Positions 34,294-44,082 of a stretch of 64,000 nt of DNA are shown here, piece after piece. The stretch spans positions 1-64,000 of the forward strand of contig JAFANP010000042.1 of assembly GCA_019232625.1 (NCBI GenBank), in the 5' to 3' direction. Numbering within the stretch: the stretch's first letter is position 1; every line of letters starts with the position of its first letter. Below the pieces are notes generated by a model, which was given only the letters and a program-made list of their open reading frames with translations, was not told the DNA's origin and did no database searches. The translations under genes and the position numbers were made by a program. The DNA comes from Alphaproteobacteria bacterium (lineage in GTDB: Bacteria; Pseudomonadota; Alphaproteobacteria; Sphingomonadales; Sphingomonadaceae).

Positions 34294-35862
34294 ATGCGTC
34301 GAGCTTTGGTGTGCGTTTCGCTGGCGGCGCTGCTCGCCGGCGGCGGCTGCAACGTGGTCGGAAGCGGCGGCGGCGGCGAGCAGGGCGGGGTCAGGACCGA
34401 GGTCAAGAACGTCACCCCCGCGGACCTGCAGGCGGCGGTCACCGACCCGCAGGTGAAGAAATTCTACGAGGCGCGGGGCTGGCAGCCGGTCTGGGACAAG
34501 GCGCGGGCCGACGACTTGACCGCCGCCTTCGGCGACGCCGAGCGGCACGCGCTCCAGGGCGCCGCCTTCCTGCGCGACATCCGGCAAGGCTCCAGCCCCG
34601 CCGAGCGCGAAGCGGCGCTCACCAAGAACGCGCTCGATTATGCCAAGGCGCTCGCCACCGGCATCGTCGATCCGCGCAAGGTCTTCGACCCCTATACGGT
34701 TCCGATGAACCGGGCCGATGTCGGCGCCGGCCTCGCCCAGGCGGTCGACAAGGGCAATGTCCGGGCCTGGCTGGCGAGCCTGGCTCCGCAGGACGAGGAA
34801 TATCGCGCGCTCTCCGACGCCTTCCTGCGCTACGCCCAGGCCGCGAAGGGCCCGGCGCGCCAGCCCGTGCCGCCGGGGGAGACCATCCATGTCGGCGACA
34901 GCGACAAGCGCATGCCCGCCATCGTCGCCGCTCTGCGCGCCAACGGCTACGTGCCGGCGGCGCCCGCGCCTGCGGCACAAGCGAACAAGCCGGCTCCCGC
35001 GGAGGCCGCCAAGTCCACGCGCTATTCGCAGGCCCTGGTGCCCGCGGTGAAGCGGGTCCAGCAGGATTACGGCATCAAGCCCGACGGCGTGATCGGCGAT
35101 TCGACGCTCGAGGCGCTGAACACCGGCGCCGCCGAGCGGGCCCGCATCCTCGCCGTCAACCTGGAGCGGCGGCGGTGGCTGGACCGCCGGCCGCCGGGCA
35201 CCCGCATCGACGTCAACACCGCGGCCACCGTCCTGACCTACTGGCGCGACGGTCAGGCGAAGGACAGGCGGCCGGTCGTCGCCGGCCAGCCGGACTGGGA
35301 GACGCCGGAGCTCGGCTCGCCTATATTCCGGCTCGTCGCCAACCCGGACTGGACCATCCCCGACTCGATCGCCAAGGAAGAGATACTGCCCAAGGGCGCC
35401 GCCTATATGGCGAAGGAGCATATCACCACGAAGAACGGCCGGCTGGTGCAGGAGCCGGGGCCGACCTCCGCGCTCGGCCTGGTCAAGTTCGACATGGACA
35501 ACCCCCACGCCATCTACCTGCACGACACGCCGGCCAAGGCGATGTTCGCCAGCCCCGAGCGGCATTCGAGCCACGGCTGCAGCCGCGTCTACGACGCCGT
35601 CGGCTTCGCCCGCATGATCGCCCAGGACGAAGGGCAGCTCGACGCCTTCAACGAGGCGCTGGCCTCAGGGAAGGAGACCGGCGTCCCTCTGCCCAGCAGG
35701 ATCCCGGTGCGGCTGATGTACCAGACCGCCTATCTGGAGGACGGCCACGTCGTGTTCCGCGGCGATCCCTATGGCTGGGACGACAAGCTCGCGCAGGCCC
35801 TCGGCCTGGGCGGCGCGCTGCGCCACCGCGAGATCAAGCACGTGCGCGACATCGGGCCCTAA
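34294..35862 (+). CDS. L,D-transpeptidase, YcbB-like, with peptidoglycan-binding domain
   Basis: The 522-residue lipoprotein has lipobox GGGC near residue 19. It has a helical N-terminal region, a peptidoglycan-binding domain near 245-285 (LVPAVKRVQQDYGIKPDGVIG), and a YkuD catalytic domain near 315-470. The active-site Cys is in RHSSHGCSRV, matching the HGC-R motif. It should form 3-3 crosslinks in peptidoglycan. Its divergent neighbour is a cell-wall hydrolase, so both may be controlled from the same 209-bp intergenic region. Confidence 0.92.
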   Translation: MRRALVCVSLAALLAGGGCNVVGSGGGGEQGGVRTEVKNVTPADLQAAVTDPQVKKFYEARGWQPVWDKARADDLTAAFGDAERHALQGAAFLRDIRQGSSPAEREAALTKNALDYAKALATGIVDPRKVFDPYTVPMNRADVGAGLAQAVDKGNVRAWLASLAPQDEEYRALSDAFLRYAQAAKGPARQPVPPGETIHVGDSDKRMPAIVAALRANGYVPAAPAPAAQANKPAPAEAAKSTRYSQALVPAVKRVQQDYGIKPDGVIGDSTLEALNTGAAERARILAVNLERRRWLDRRPPGTRIDVNTAATVLTYWRDGQAKDRRPVVAGQPDWETPELGSPIFRLVANPDWTIPDSIAKEEILPKGAAYMAKEHITTKNGRLVQEPGPTSALGLVKFDMDNPHAIYLHDTPAKAMFASPERHSSHGCSRVYDAVGFARMIAQDEGQLDAFNEALASGKETGVPLPSRIPVRLMYQTAYLEDGHVVFRGDPYGWDDKLAQALGLGGALRHREIKHVRDIGP

Positions 35863-35868
35863 CAAGAT

Positions 35869-35893
35869 CGGGCGAAAGTGGTACTTTCGCCCG
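35869..35893. terminator. hairpin downstream of L,D-transpeptidase gene
   Basis: An 11-bp perfect stem (35869-35879 with 35883-35893) with a 3-base loop lies right after the stop codon. There is no T run, so it may stall transcription or protect the mRNA end rather than terminate on its own. Confidence 0.5.
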
Positions 35894-35912
35894 GTTCAAG
35901 GGGAGGGGCTCG

Positions 35913-37367
35913 ATGAAGACACTGGCGGCCGTTGCGGCGATGCTCCTGCTCGGCGCGGCGCCCGCGCCGGTTCCTGCACCGGCGGCGGACGGGCCGACGG
36001 CGAAGTTCAGCGCGGTGGACAAGGCCTTCGTCGCCTATCCGCAGCCCGATCTCCTGTTCGAGGACGTGCAGCTGGTCGACGGGACCGGCGGAGCGCCCAA
36101 GGCGCATGTGTCGGTGCTGGTGCGCGGCGGGCGGATCGCCGCCATCGGCGCGGCGGGCAAGCTCAAGGCGCCGGCGGGGGTGACGGTGCTGGACGGGCGG
36201 GGCAAGACGCTGCTGCCCGGCTTCGTCATGGTGCACGAGCATTTCTTCTACCCGACGCCGCAGGGCGGCCAATATAACGAATATCCCTACAGCTTCTCGC
36301 GCCTCTATCTGGCCGGCGGGACGACGACCCTGCGCACCGCCGGCAGCATGGCGCCCTATGGCGACATCAACACCGCGCGCGCGGTCGCAAGGGGTGAGCA
36401 GCCGGGGCCGGACATCGATGCGACCGGCCCTTATCTGGAAGGGCCGGTGCTGCTTGCGGCGAAGATGGCGCGGCTCGCCGACGCGACCGACGCGGCGCGC
36501 ACGGTCGACTTCTGGGCGGCCGCGGGTGCGACCTCGTTCAAGGCGTATAACTACCTCAGCCGCGAGCAGCTGAAGGCGGCGATCGACGCGGCGCACCGGC
36601 ACGGCATGAAGCTGACCGGCCACCTCTGCTCGATCACCTATGCCGAGGCGGCGGGACTCGGCATCGACAACCTCGAGCACGGCTTCGCCGTCGCCACCGA
36701 CTTCGTGAAGTCGAAGCAGCCGGACAAATGCCCTTCCTCGGGAGAGACGCTGGCCTCGCTCTCCGCACTCGACCCGGAGGGGCCGGAGATCGGCGCCCTG
36801 ATGCGCACGCTGATCGACTGCAAGGTGGCCCTGACCTCCACCTTGACCGTGTTCGAAACGTTCTCGGCCGGCCGTCCGCAGGCGCCGGAGGCGGCGCGGG
36901 CGCTGCTCACCCCGCCGCTGCGCGCCGCCTATGAGCGGACCTGGGCGGCGGTCCAGGGGATCGAAGTCGGCAAGGCCTATGCCGCTTTCTTTCCGCGGGC
37001 GATGCGCATGGAGAAGAGGTTCGTCGAGATGGGCGGGACGCTGCTCGCCGGCACGGACCCGACCGGCTATGGCGGGGTCGTGCCGGGATGGGCGGGGCGG
37101 CGGCAGGTCCAGCTTCTCGTCGAGGGCGGCTTCACCTTCCCCCAGGCGCTGAGGATCGCGACCCTGAACGGCGCGCGCTACCTCGGGCGCGAGCGGGAGG
37201 TCGGCTCCGTCGAGGTGGGCAAGCGCGCCGACCTGATCCTCGTCGAGGGCGATCCGACGCGCGACCCGCGCGCCCTCGACTCCATGCCGTTCGTCTTCAA
37301 GGCGGGCATCGGCTACCGCACCGCGGCGATCTTCGAGGCGATGAAGGGGACGATCGGGCTCTTCTAG
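35913..37367 (+). CDS. secreted amidohydrolase
   Basis: The 484-residue protein has a signal peptide (LAAVAAMLLLGAAPAP) and an amidohydrolase fold. The metal site is VHEHFFYP (HxH), and the carboxylated-lysine region may be SFKAYNYLSREQL. Later ligands are TGHLCSITYAEAAGLG (His) and NLEHGF, with an Asp in AGTDPTGYGG. It closes with VEVGKRADLILVEGDPT. This looks like a full metal-dependent hydrolase, unlike the enzyme at 28832. The substrate is unknown. It is monocistronic. Confidence 0.9.
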   Translation: MKTLAAVAAMLLLGAAPAPVPAPAADGPTAKFSAVDKAFVAYPQPDLLFEDVQLVDGTGGAPKAHVSVLVRGGRIAAIGAAGKLKAPAGVTVLDGRGKTLLPGFVMVHEHFFYPTPQGGQYNEYPYSFSRLYLAGGTTTLRTAGSMAPYGDINTARAVARGEQPGPDIDATGPYLEGPVLLAAKMARLADATDAARTVDFWAAAGATSFKAYNYLSREQLKAAIDAAHRHGMKLTGHLCSITYAEAAGLGIDNLEHGFAVATDFVKSKQPDKCPSSGETLASLSALDPEGPEIGALMRTLIDCKVALTSTLTVFETFSAGRPQAPEAARALLTPPLRAAYERTWAAVQGIEVGKAYAAFFPRAMRMEKRFVEMGGTLLAGTDPTGYGGVVPGWAGRRQVQLLVEGGFTFPQALRIATLNGARYLGREREVGSVEVGKRADLILVEGDPTRDPRALDSMPFVFKAGIGYRTAAIFEAMKGTIGLF

Positions 37368-37656
37368 AGCGGTCGGCGATGAGATTTACCCACCTCCGTT
37401 CGGGCTGAGCCCGTCGAAGCCCCTTCCTTCTGCTTTGCGAAAGGGGAAGGAAAGCCGCCGCTCGTCGGCGCGAACAGGCGTTTCGTCGCCGCGCGAGGCG
37501 GTTTGCAGAAGCGTCGCGGCCCCGCGTCGAACGCCGGAGGAAATGCCGGCGCGCCGCGGCTAGCGAGAGGATGCGGCGCAGGACGAGCCTGCCTTCATCC
37601 CCAGGCGAAGGCCTGCGCCGCAACCTCGAACGCCATGCAAATCGAAGGACCTCGCC

Positions 37657-37992
37657 ATGTTCAATCGCACTCTCTCCGCGCTGGCCGCGGTCGCGCTCAC
37701 GGGCGCGACTCTGGCGATCGGCACTCCCGCCTCGGCCCAGACGGTCGAGGATTCGATCGCCGTCCGCTACGGCGACCTCGACCTTTCCGACGGCGCCGGC
37801 GCCGCGCAGCTCGAGCTCCGGCTTCGCCAGGCGGCCTCGCAGGTCTGCGGCGATTACGGCCGCGACCTCTCCGTCAACAGCAGCGTCCAGGCCTGCAAGA
37901 CCCGCGCCCTCGCCAATGCGAAGAGCGACATGCGGGTGGCGCTCGCCGCCCCCGCCGGCACCGGCCGGAGCGTGACGCTGCGCACCAACTGA
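37657..37992 (+). CDS. UrcA family protein
   Basis: The 111-residue exported protein has a signal peptide (LSALAAVALTGATLAIG, cleaved at ASA-Q) and an UrcA domain with SIAVRYGDLDLSDGAGAAQLELRLRQAA and two cysteines (VCGDYG, QACKTRA). UrcA-type proteins are common in sphingomonads and caulobacters and their role is unclear. The 289 bp upstream contain scraps of repeat-like palindromes but no gene. Confidence 0.9.
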   Translation: MFNRTLSALAAVALTGATLAIGTPASAQTVEDSIAVRYGDLDLSDGAGAAQLELRLRQAASQVCGDYGRDLSVNSSVQACKTRALANAKSDMRVALAAPAGTGRSVTLRTN

Positions 37993-38032
37993 GGCGCAAG
38001 CCTTAGCCGGGCTCGCCTGCCGCTGCGCCCCC

Positions 38033-38782
38033 TCAGCGGCCGGCGAGCCCCTTGGCGTTCTTGACATAGAGGCGCCCGACCTTCTGCTCCGCGCCGTCGG
38101 CCAGCCGCGCCCACCAGCGGCCGTCCTCGTCCCGCCTCAGCCCCGCCACGAAGTCCCGACGCACGATCGCCGAGCGGTGGATGCGGACGAACCGCGCCGG
38201 ATCGAGCGCCTGCTCGAGGCGGCTGATCGTGTCGTTGATGAGCCAGCTCCTGCGGCCCGCGTGAAGCCGCATATAGTCGCGCTCGGCGGTCACCCGCTCC
38301 ACCTCCGCGGCGGGCAGGCGCACCAGGCCCCCGCGCGGTTCCGACACCCAGAATTCCTCGATCAGGGCCGAGTCGCGCCGGGCCTGGGCCGGCGCCTCCT
38401 CCCCGCGCGTCGCAAGCCGCTCGCGGGCGCGCTCGACGGCGCGGCCGAGCCGCTCGGCCGAGACGGGCTTCATCACATAGTCGACCGCCTCCAGGTCGAA
38501 GGCGGCGACGGCGAAGGTGTCGAAGGCGGTGACGAAGATGACGAGCGGCGCCTTGGGCCGCCCGGCGAGGGCGCGGGCGACGTCGATGCCGTCGACGCCG
38601 GGCATGGCGATGTCGAGGAGGATCGCGTCGGGCTCCGTCGCCTCGACGAGGCGCAGCGCGGCCGCGCCCTCCAGCGCCGTGCCGGCGAGCGCGACCCCCT
38701 CCATGCGCGCGAGCAGCAATTGCAGGCGCTCGATGGCCAGCGGCTCGTCGTCGACGACCAGGAAGCGGATCGGCTCAGCCAT
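38033..38782 (-). CDS. LytTR response regulator
   Basis: The 249-residue protein has a receiver domain (phosphorylation Asp in DAILLDIAMPGVDGID) and a C-terminal LytTR DNA-binding domain (VERVTAERDYMRLHAGRRSW, LINDTISRLEQAL, RFVRIHRSAIVRRDFV). It overlaps the upstream histidine kinase gene by 8 bp, so the two form a coupled pair. LytTR regulators of this type often control envelope, virulence or competence genes. No operator could be identified. Confidence 0.94.
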   Translation of the reverse strand: MAEPIRFLVVDDEPLAIERLQLLLARMEGVALAGTALEGAAALRLVEATEPDAILLDIAMPGVDGIDVARALAGRPKAPLVIFVTAFDTFAVAAFDLEAVDYVMKPVSAERLGRAVERARERLATRGEEAPAQARRDSALIEEFWVSEPRGGLVRLPAAEVERVTAERDYMRLHAGRRSWLINDTISRLEQALDPARFVRIHRSAIVRRDFVAGLRRDEDGRWWARLADGAEQKVGRLYVKNAKGLAGR

Positions 38783-39965
38783 CGCTTTCCAGCGGCATCG
38801 TGAGGGTGACGCGATAGCCGCCGCCGGGCAGCGGGCCGGCTTCGCAATCGGCCGCGCCTCCGAACCGGGCGGCGAGCCGCTCGCAGACGTTGGCGAGGCC
38901 GACGCCGGTGCCGGCGCCCGGCGCGGCGCCCGGCGCGGGCCCGCGATCGTTCTCGACGCTGAGGATGAGGCTCGAATCCTCCTCGCGCGCGGCGATGGTC
39001 AGCACCACCGGCTCGCTCGTCCGAGCCACGGCGTGCTTGATCGCGTTCTCGACGAGCGGTTGGAGCAGCAGCGGCGGGACCCGGGCGCCGCGAAGCTCGG
39101 CGGGAACGTCGAAGCGGACCTCGAGGCGGCGCGGGAAGCGGACCTTCTCGATGTCGAGATAGAGCTTCTGGAACTCGATCTCGTCGGCCAGATCGACGTC
39201 GGCGCCGGGATCCAGAGCGAGGCTGGAGCGGAAGAAGGTCGAGAGGTTGACGATCATCGCCTCGGCTTCCTCCTCCCGCCGCGCCATGACCAGCGAGGAG
39301 AGGGAATTGAGGGTGTTGAAGAGGAAGTGCGGATTGACCTGGTAGCGAAGCGCCCGCAGTTGCGCGGCCTGCGCATCGCGCTCCGCCCGCGCCGCGCGCC
39401 GCTCGGCGGTGCGCAGCCGCGCCGCGCTGCTCATGGCGATGTAGAAGCTCGCCCAGGCGGCGAAGAAGAAATACCAGGTGACGAGGCCGTCGGCGATGAG
39501 GCGGATGGTCCGTTGCCGCTGCACTTCGGCAAGCACCGCCGCCGGCGCGAGCGGCGGCGGGACGGGCGGCGGCACCGCTTCCTGGCCGGCATTGGCCTGA
39601 AGCGCGGTGCCCTGGCCGCTTCGCTCCGTCACCACGGTGCGGGCGACGAGGGGCTGGTGGACGCCGAAGGCGAGGTTGAAGGTGGAGAAGATCGCCGCGG
39701 CAGGAACGCAGGCGATCGCCGCGGCGACGACCTGGACGCGCACGCTCTCCTGCGCCGCGCGGCTCAGCACGAGCCAGACCAGGAAGGTCAAGGCGAGGCC
39801 GATCAGGCAGCCGATGCCCCGATAGAAGAGCCAGTCCCAATCCTGGTCGATGAGGGCGGTGCGCACGACGATGGTGAGGAAGTAGAAAGCCCAGAATCCC
39901 CCGGCCGACGCCGCAGCGAGCGGCAGGTCGGAGGTGAGCCTCGGCTGGGGTTGGGGTGAATCCAT
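38775..39965 (-). CDS. LytS/YehU-like sensor histidine kinase
   Basis: The 396-residue protein has an N-terminal membrane region with four or more helices (for example GCLIGLALTFLVWLVL and VVAAAIACVPAAAIFS) and another pair near 170-190. It has a His_kinase motif (YQVNPHFLFNTLNSLSSLV) and an ATPase domain with VENAIKHA and GTGVGLANVCERL. It should sense an envelope or extracellular cue and phosphorylate the LytTR partner encoded in overlap downstream. Confidence 0.93.
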   Translation of the reverse strand: MDSPQPQPRLTSDLPLAAASAGGFWAFYFLTIVVRTALIDQDWDWLFYRGIGCLIGLALTFLVWLVLSRAAQESVRVQVVAAAIACVPAAAIFSTFNLAFGVHQPLVARTVVTERSGQGTALQANAGQEAVPPPVPPPLAPAAVLAEVQRQRTIRLIADGLVTWYFFFAAWASFYIAMSSAARLRTAERRAARAERDAQAAQLRALRYQVNPHFLFNTLNSLSSLVMARREEEAEAMIVNLSTFFRSSLALDPGADVDLADEIEFQKLYLDIEKVRFPRRLEVRFDVPAELRGARVPPLLLQPLVENAIKHAVARTSEPVVLTIAAREEDSSLILSVENDRGPAPGAAPGAGTGVGLANVCERLAARFGGAADCEAGPLPGGGYRVTLTMPLESDG

Positions 39966-40348
39966 CGGCTCCTTCTAGCCACTGTCGCGACGCCTAGCTG
40001 CCACGCCCGGGCCGTTGGTGGAAGCGCCGCGGCCGTTCGTCGAAAACGGGCGCGGAGCCCCGGGGAGTCGTCGGCCGGCGCGACTCGCGGAGCGGCGATC
40101 AAGTGGGTTGGCGACTTTTCTGTGGAAAAGTTCGTTGCGGGGCCGCGAAACCGCTGATTTGGCGGCTTTTCTCGCCCCACCCTGTGGCCCGCAGGTGACA
40201 GTCGGGCCGGAGACCGCCCTCCGATTACATTTCCCATTGTGCCGCCGTAGGAACTTTGATTCATTTCCAGGTGGGGAGCGGGGAGTGGTTAAGCGGCTGG
40301 TAACCGTTTGAATCGCATGATCTCCGCCGGGGTAGAAGGAGTGGGATC
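39966..40348. other. 383-bp intergenic region
   Basis: No gene is visible. The middle and right half is less GC-rich than the rest (for example gattacatttcccattgtg near 40223) and may hold promoters for both flanking genes. A small inverted repeat, acttttctgtggaaaagt, lies at about 40117-40134. It includes a DnaA-box-like ttttccaca on the minus strand, but a single box means little. Confidence 0.5.
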
Positions 40349-40897
40349 ATGGCCACGAGCACGAAACCGGCCGACGGGGCACTGACACTGGTAGAGATGA
40401 AGGAGTTCGCGAGCTTCGCCGCCGCGACCCAGCGTTACATCCGTCGCTCTCTCGATATCGGCCTCGGCCGCCGCGACGCGATGCGCCGCTGGTCGCGCGA
40501 TGCCGGGGAAGCCGCCTCGATCCGCGCGCAGGAGCGGGTCTACCGGCGCCTCGACCATGTCCGCGGCAGCGTGCCGGACGATAGCGGGCTCGACGAGATG
40601 GAGCCCCTGATCGGGCCGCTCGTCACGATGACCGCCTTCGACCTCGGCCAGGACCGCCTCCCCGACTTCGCGTCCTACCGCTTCCTCTACGAGCGCCTGA
40701 TCGGCGCGTCGGTGCGGCCGTGGCTGCCCGGCGCCTTCTGTGCCGCCGCGGCGCTGCCGCACCTCCACCCGGAGAAAAGGCGGGCTTTGCTCCAGTCGAT
40801 CAGCGAAGCCGCCGCGACCGCGCCCGGCTGGTCGAACCGCGAGCCGGCCTTCTACCCCGAGTGGGTGGACAAGGTGGACGTCACCGTCGCCGGCTGA
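40349..40897 (+). CDS. soluble protein, unknown
   Basis: The 182-residue protein has no signal or TM segment. It starts with TLVEMKEFASFAAATQRYIRR and RSLDIGLGRRDAMRRW, all helical and basic, and later has EMEPLIGPLVTMTAFDLGQD and RALLQSISEAAATAPGW. I do not recognise a domain. The preceding ggggtagaaggag is a good ribosome site. It stands alone between the sensor kinase and a secreted protein gene. Confidence 0.75.
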   Translation: MATSTKPADGALTLVEMKEFASFAAATQRYIRRSLDIGLGRRDAMRRWSRDAGEAASIRAQERVYRRLDHVRGSVPDDSGLDEMEPLIGPLVTMTAFDLGQDRLPDFASYRFLYERLIGASVRPWLPGAFCAAAALPHLHPEKRRALLQSISEAAATAPGWSNREPAFYPEWVDKVDVTVAG

Positions 40898-40993
40898 ACG
40901 CAAGACCGGACCGGGATCATGGACGGCGGGCCTTCGGGTCCGCCGTTCCGCGTCGCTGGACAGGGGCGACTTGGCGGGGCTAGCGTCTCACCC

Positions 40994-41536
40994 ATGGCTT
41001 TTTCCCGTCTCTTCCTCCTGGGCCTGGCGCTCGGCGCCGCAGCGCCGGGCTGCGCTGCCGGGGCCGCGCCTCTGCCGAAGCTGGCGGGAACGACCGTGCT
41101 CGCCGGGTGCCGGCAGGGCGAGTGCCGGTGGCTGCGGATCGCCGCCGTCGACCGGGTGGCGAGCGTCCGGCAGGGCGAGCTTCGCCGGATCCGGGTCCGC
41201 GAGGGAAGCTCGTTCCACCCCGACGGCGACACGCCGACCCGCGCCGCCGCGGCGCGGATCGCCTGGCAAAAGGGCGAGCGGGCGGAATATGCCTTCTGCT
41301 CGACGGCGCGGCCGGCCTACGCCTTTCCCGGAGACGGCGGCCGGCTCCTCATCCACTATCTCGACCTGTTCGACCTCGGCGGATATCAATATGCCTCCGC
41401 CGGCCTCTACATGCGCCTCTGCCATGGCCGCGACGGCCTGCCCCCCGCCCGCGTCCTGCGCGCGCTCGGCTACCGGTCCGGGACGCGCAGCGAGCAGGTG
41501 GAGGCGAGGGGACCGGAGGCGATGACCCGCTTCTAG
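40994..41536 (+). CDS. secreted protein, unknown
   Basis: The 180-residue product starts at ATG 40994 with a signal peptide (FSRLFLLGLALGAAAPG). The mature part shows LAGCRQGECRWLRIAAVDRV and the segment GDGGRLLIHYLDLFDLGGY, with five or six cysteines likely in disulfides. No family is evident. Its stop codon lies within the arms of a large palindromic element that follows. Confidence 0.75.
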   Translation: MAFSRLFLLGLALGAAAPGCAAGAAPLPKLAGTTVLAGCRQGECRWLRIAAVDRVASVRQGELRRIRVREGSSFHPDGDTPTRAAAARIAWQKGERAEYAFCSTARPAYAFPGDGGRLLIHYLDLFDLGGYQYASAGLYMRLCHGRDGLPPARVLRALGYRSGTRSEQVEARGPEAMTRF

Positions 41537-41733
41537 AGCACGCTGGGTTTAGGTTGACCCGCTCATCCTGAGTAGGGACTGAGCTTGGCGAAGCCTGTCC
41601 TGAGCGACGCCGCAGGCGGCGTCGAAGGGGACCGTATCGAAGGACCGTCCTTCGAGACGCCGCTTCGACTTCGCTCAGCGGCTCCTCAGGATGAGCGGAA
41701 GCAGTGCGTCAACCTAATTCCTCAATGCTCTAG
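41533..41733. repeat. 200-bp composite inverted repeat (element D)
   Basis: Three sets of arms are nested: 41533-41540 with 41726-41733, 41550-41558 with 41708-41716, and 41561-41572 with 41685-41696. The interior includes a second pair of GC stems and the segment aagcctgtcctgagc also found in the element at 91-105. The outer arm contains the stop codon of the preceding gene. It looks like a mobile or REP-type palindrome. Confidence 0.85.
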
Positions 41734-41736
41734 AGG

Positions 41737-43128
41737 CTAAGAGCCGACCTCGTCGAGCAGCTCCCGGGCGAAGTCGCTGAGGGTGTCGTCGCGGGCGCCC
41801 ATGACGACGATGCGGTCGCCGGGGCGGGCGAGGGCGGCGAGGCGCTTCCCCGCGCCGGCCCGGTCCGGGACATGCTCCGCGTCGCGACCGGCGGCGAGGA
41901 CGGCGCGAACTACGTCGCCGCTGCCGACGGTGCGCTCGACCGTGCCGCCGTAATAGACCGGATCGGGCATGACGAGCCGGTCGTCCGGCGCCATGCCGGC
42001 GGCGAAGGTGGCGGCGAGCTCGGCGCCCATCTGGCGGAGCGGGCCGTAGCCGTGGGGCTGGAAGAAGAGGAGCAGCCGCCCCGGCGCCGCGCGCAGCGTG
42101 GCGAGGGTCGCGGCGATCTTGTCGGGATTATGGGCGAAATCGTCGATCACCGTGACTCCGCCTCGCGTGCCGACGATCTCGAAGCGGCGCCTGAGGCCGA
42201 CGAAGGAGCCGAGCGCCGCCGCCGCCTCGGCCAGCGGCACGCCGGCGGCGGCGGCGGCGGCCAGGGCCGCAAGCGCGTTGGCGGCGTTGTGGCGGCCCGG
42301 CACCGCCAGGCGAACCGGGGCGCGGCCGTCCGGGCCGGCGGCGGTGAAGGCGATGGCGAGCGGCTCCTCGACCAGGTCCGCGGCGCTGTAGCGGGCCGCC
42401 GGGTCGGAAAGGCTGAAGGTGAGGGCGCCCGGCAGGTCGGCGGCGAGCCGGCGCGTCTCCGCGTCGTCGAGGTTGAGAACGACCGTGCCGGCGCGGGCGG
42501 CGAAGCCGCGGAACAGGCTGCGAAGCTCATCGAGCGACTTGTGATCGAGGCTGATGTTGGTGAGCACCGCGATGCGCGGCGCATAGAGGGCGATCGAGCC
42601 GTCGCTCTCGTCGACCTCGCTGACGAAGGCGCCGCCGCCGCCGACCAGCGCGCTGGCGAACGGCGTCTCGGCGGTGACGAAGTTCTTCATCACCGCGCCG
42701 TTCATCACCGTCGGCGCCCGCCCGGCGCGATCGAGGATCCAGCCGATCATGCCGGTGACGGTCGACTTGCCCGAGGTGCCGGCGACTCCGATTGAAAGCG
42801 GCGCGGCGTTGAACAGCTGCGCGAGCAATTGCGGGCGGGTGAGGCGGGGAGCGCCGAGCCGGGTCGCCGCGACGACGTCGGGCACCGTCTCCTCGACCGC
42901 CGCCGAGGTGACGAGCAGCTGGTCGGACGAGGTCATGCCGCTGCCGTCCTGCGGGAAGAGGGCGATGCCCTGGCGGCGCAGGAAGTCGAACTTTCCGACC
43001 ACTCTCCCCTGGTCCAGGGCGCGGTCGGAGCCGGCCACCTCGGCGCCCTGGGCGCGGACGATGCAGGCGAGGGGGAGCATTCCGCTCCCGCCGATGCCGC
43101 AGAAGAAATAGGATTTGGCCGCCGACAT
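41737..43128 (-). CDS. Mur ligase family protein (MurC/Mpl-like)
   Basis: The 463-residue protein has the three Mur-ligase domains. It begins with [18 protein letters not shown] (nucleotide-binding, MurC/Mpl type) and the ATP P-loop reads [14 protein letters not shown], where GTHGKTTT is usual. The central part has [20 protein letters not shown], and the C-terminal [16 protein letters not shown]. Its neighbour is an LD-carboxypeptidase gene, so a role in recycling of murein peptides (Mpl) is more likely than primary MurC synthesis. Confidence 0.85.
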   Translation of the reverse strand: MSAAKSYFFCGIGGSGMLPLACIVRAQGAEVAGSDRALDQGRVVGKFDFLRRQGIALFPQDGSGMTSSDQLLVTSAAVEETVPDVVAATRLGAPRLTRPQLLAQLFNAAPLSIGVAGTSGKSTVTGMIGWILDRAGRAPTVMNGAVMKNFVTAETPFASALVGGGGAFVSEVDESDGSIALYAPRIAVLTNISLDHKSLDELRSLFRGFAARAGTVVLNLDDAETRRLAADLPGALTFSLSDPAARYSAADLVEEPLAIAFTAAGPDGRAPVRLAVPGRHNAANALAALAAAAAAGVPLAEAAAALGSFVGLRRRFEIVGTRGGVTVIDDFAHNPDKIAATLATLRAAPGRLLLFFQPHGYGPLRQMGAELAATFAAGMAPDDRLVMPDPVYYGGTVERTVGSGDVVRAVLAAGRDAEHVPDRAGAGKRLAALARPGDRIVVMGARDDTLSDFARELLDEVGS

Positions 43129-43182
43129 GGCGCCGCCCTATTGAGGTCGCCGCGGCATTTCAAACGGGATCGGGAGGCGGCG

Positions 43183-44007
43183 ATGCGGATTGCGGTGGTG
43201 GCCCCGAGCACGCCGATCCTGGAGGAGACGGCGGCGCGGGTGCGGCGGCTCGCCGCGCAGGCCGCGCCCGGCGTGGAGCTGGTCTTCCACCCGCAATGCT
43301 TCATGACCCACAACCATTTCGCCGGACCGGACGCGGTGCGCGCCGCCGCTTTCCTCGAGGCCGCCAACGACCCGGGGTTCGACGCCTTGTGGTTCGCCCG
43401 CGGCGGCTACGGCTCCTGCCGGATCGCGGAGCCGGTGCTTGCGGGGCTGGGTCCGGCGGCGCGGAACAAGGCCTATCTCGGCTATAGCGACGCGGGCTAC
43501 CTCCTTGCCGGCCTCTACCGGGCCGGGTTCCCGCGGCTCGCCCACGGGCCGATGCCGAACGACCTGCGCCGGCCGGGCGGCGAGGCGGCGGTGCGCCGCG
43601 GCCTCTCCTGGCTGGCGGAAGGCGAGGCCGGCGCTCTCGAGCCGGGGCTGGGCGCCGCGCCGGCCCTCGCCTTCAACATCACCGTCTTCGGCCAGCTGCT
43701 CGGGACGGCGCTCCAGCCCTCGCTCGCCGGCCACGAGCTGCTGCTCGAGGACGTCGCCGAATATATGTACCGGACCGACCGGGCGATGTTCCACATCACC
43801 GGCAACGCCGCGGTGCGCGAGGTGGCGGGGATAAGGCTGGGCCGGTGCAGCGAGGTGCCGCTCAACGATCCCGATTTCGGGGAAAGCGAGGAGGAGGTGT
43901 TCCGCTACTGGTGCGCGCGCGCCGGAATCCCGTTCCTCGGCCGCGCCGATATCGGCCACGACGCCGACAACAAGGTGGTGCCGTTCGGCCGGCGCGCGCG
44001 AAAATAA
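43183..44007 (+). CDS. ldcA: LD-carboxypeptidase (S66)
   Basis: LD-carboxypeptidases remove the terminal D-Ala from murein tetrapeptides in the cytoplasm. The 274-residue protein shows the nucleophile Ser102 in GYSDAGYL, with the Glu region LLLEDVAEY and the late His in ADIGHDADNK completing the triad. It is divergent from the Mur ligase with 54 bp between starts, which strongly suggests a murein recycling locus. The gene symbol is by family. Confidence 0.85.
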   Translation: MRIAVVAPSTPILEETAARVRRLAAQAAPGVELVFHPQCFMTHNHFAGPDAVRAAAFLEAANDPGFDALWFARGGYGSCRIAEPVLAGLGPAARNKAYLGYSDAGYLLAGLYRAGFPRLAHGPMPNDLRRPGGEAAVRRGLSWLAEGEAGALEPGLGAAPALAFNITVFGQLLGTALQPSLAGHELLLEDVAEYMYRTDRAMFHITGNAAVREVAGIRLGRCSEVPLNDPDFGESEEEVFRYWCARAGIPFLGRADIGHDADNKVVPFGRRARK

Positions 44008-44082
44008 TCTCGCCCCGGCTCATCCGATCGCCCCCGCCGCTGCGTCTGGAGGGCATTGGAACGGGACGGAAAGGGCAGAAAG

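Noticed and set aside
40117-40134. DnaA-box-like palindrome in the 39966-40348 gap
   Set aside because: The sequence ttttccaca is only a loose match and appears alone, so no replication role is claimed.
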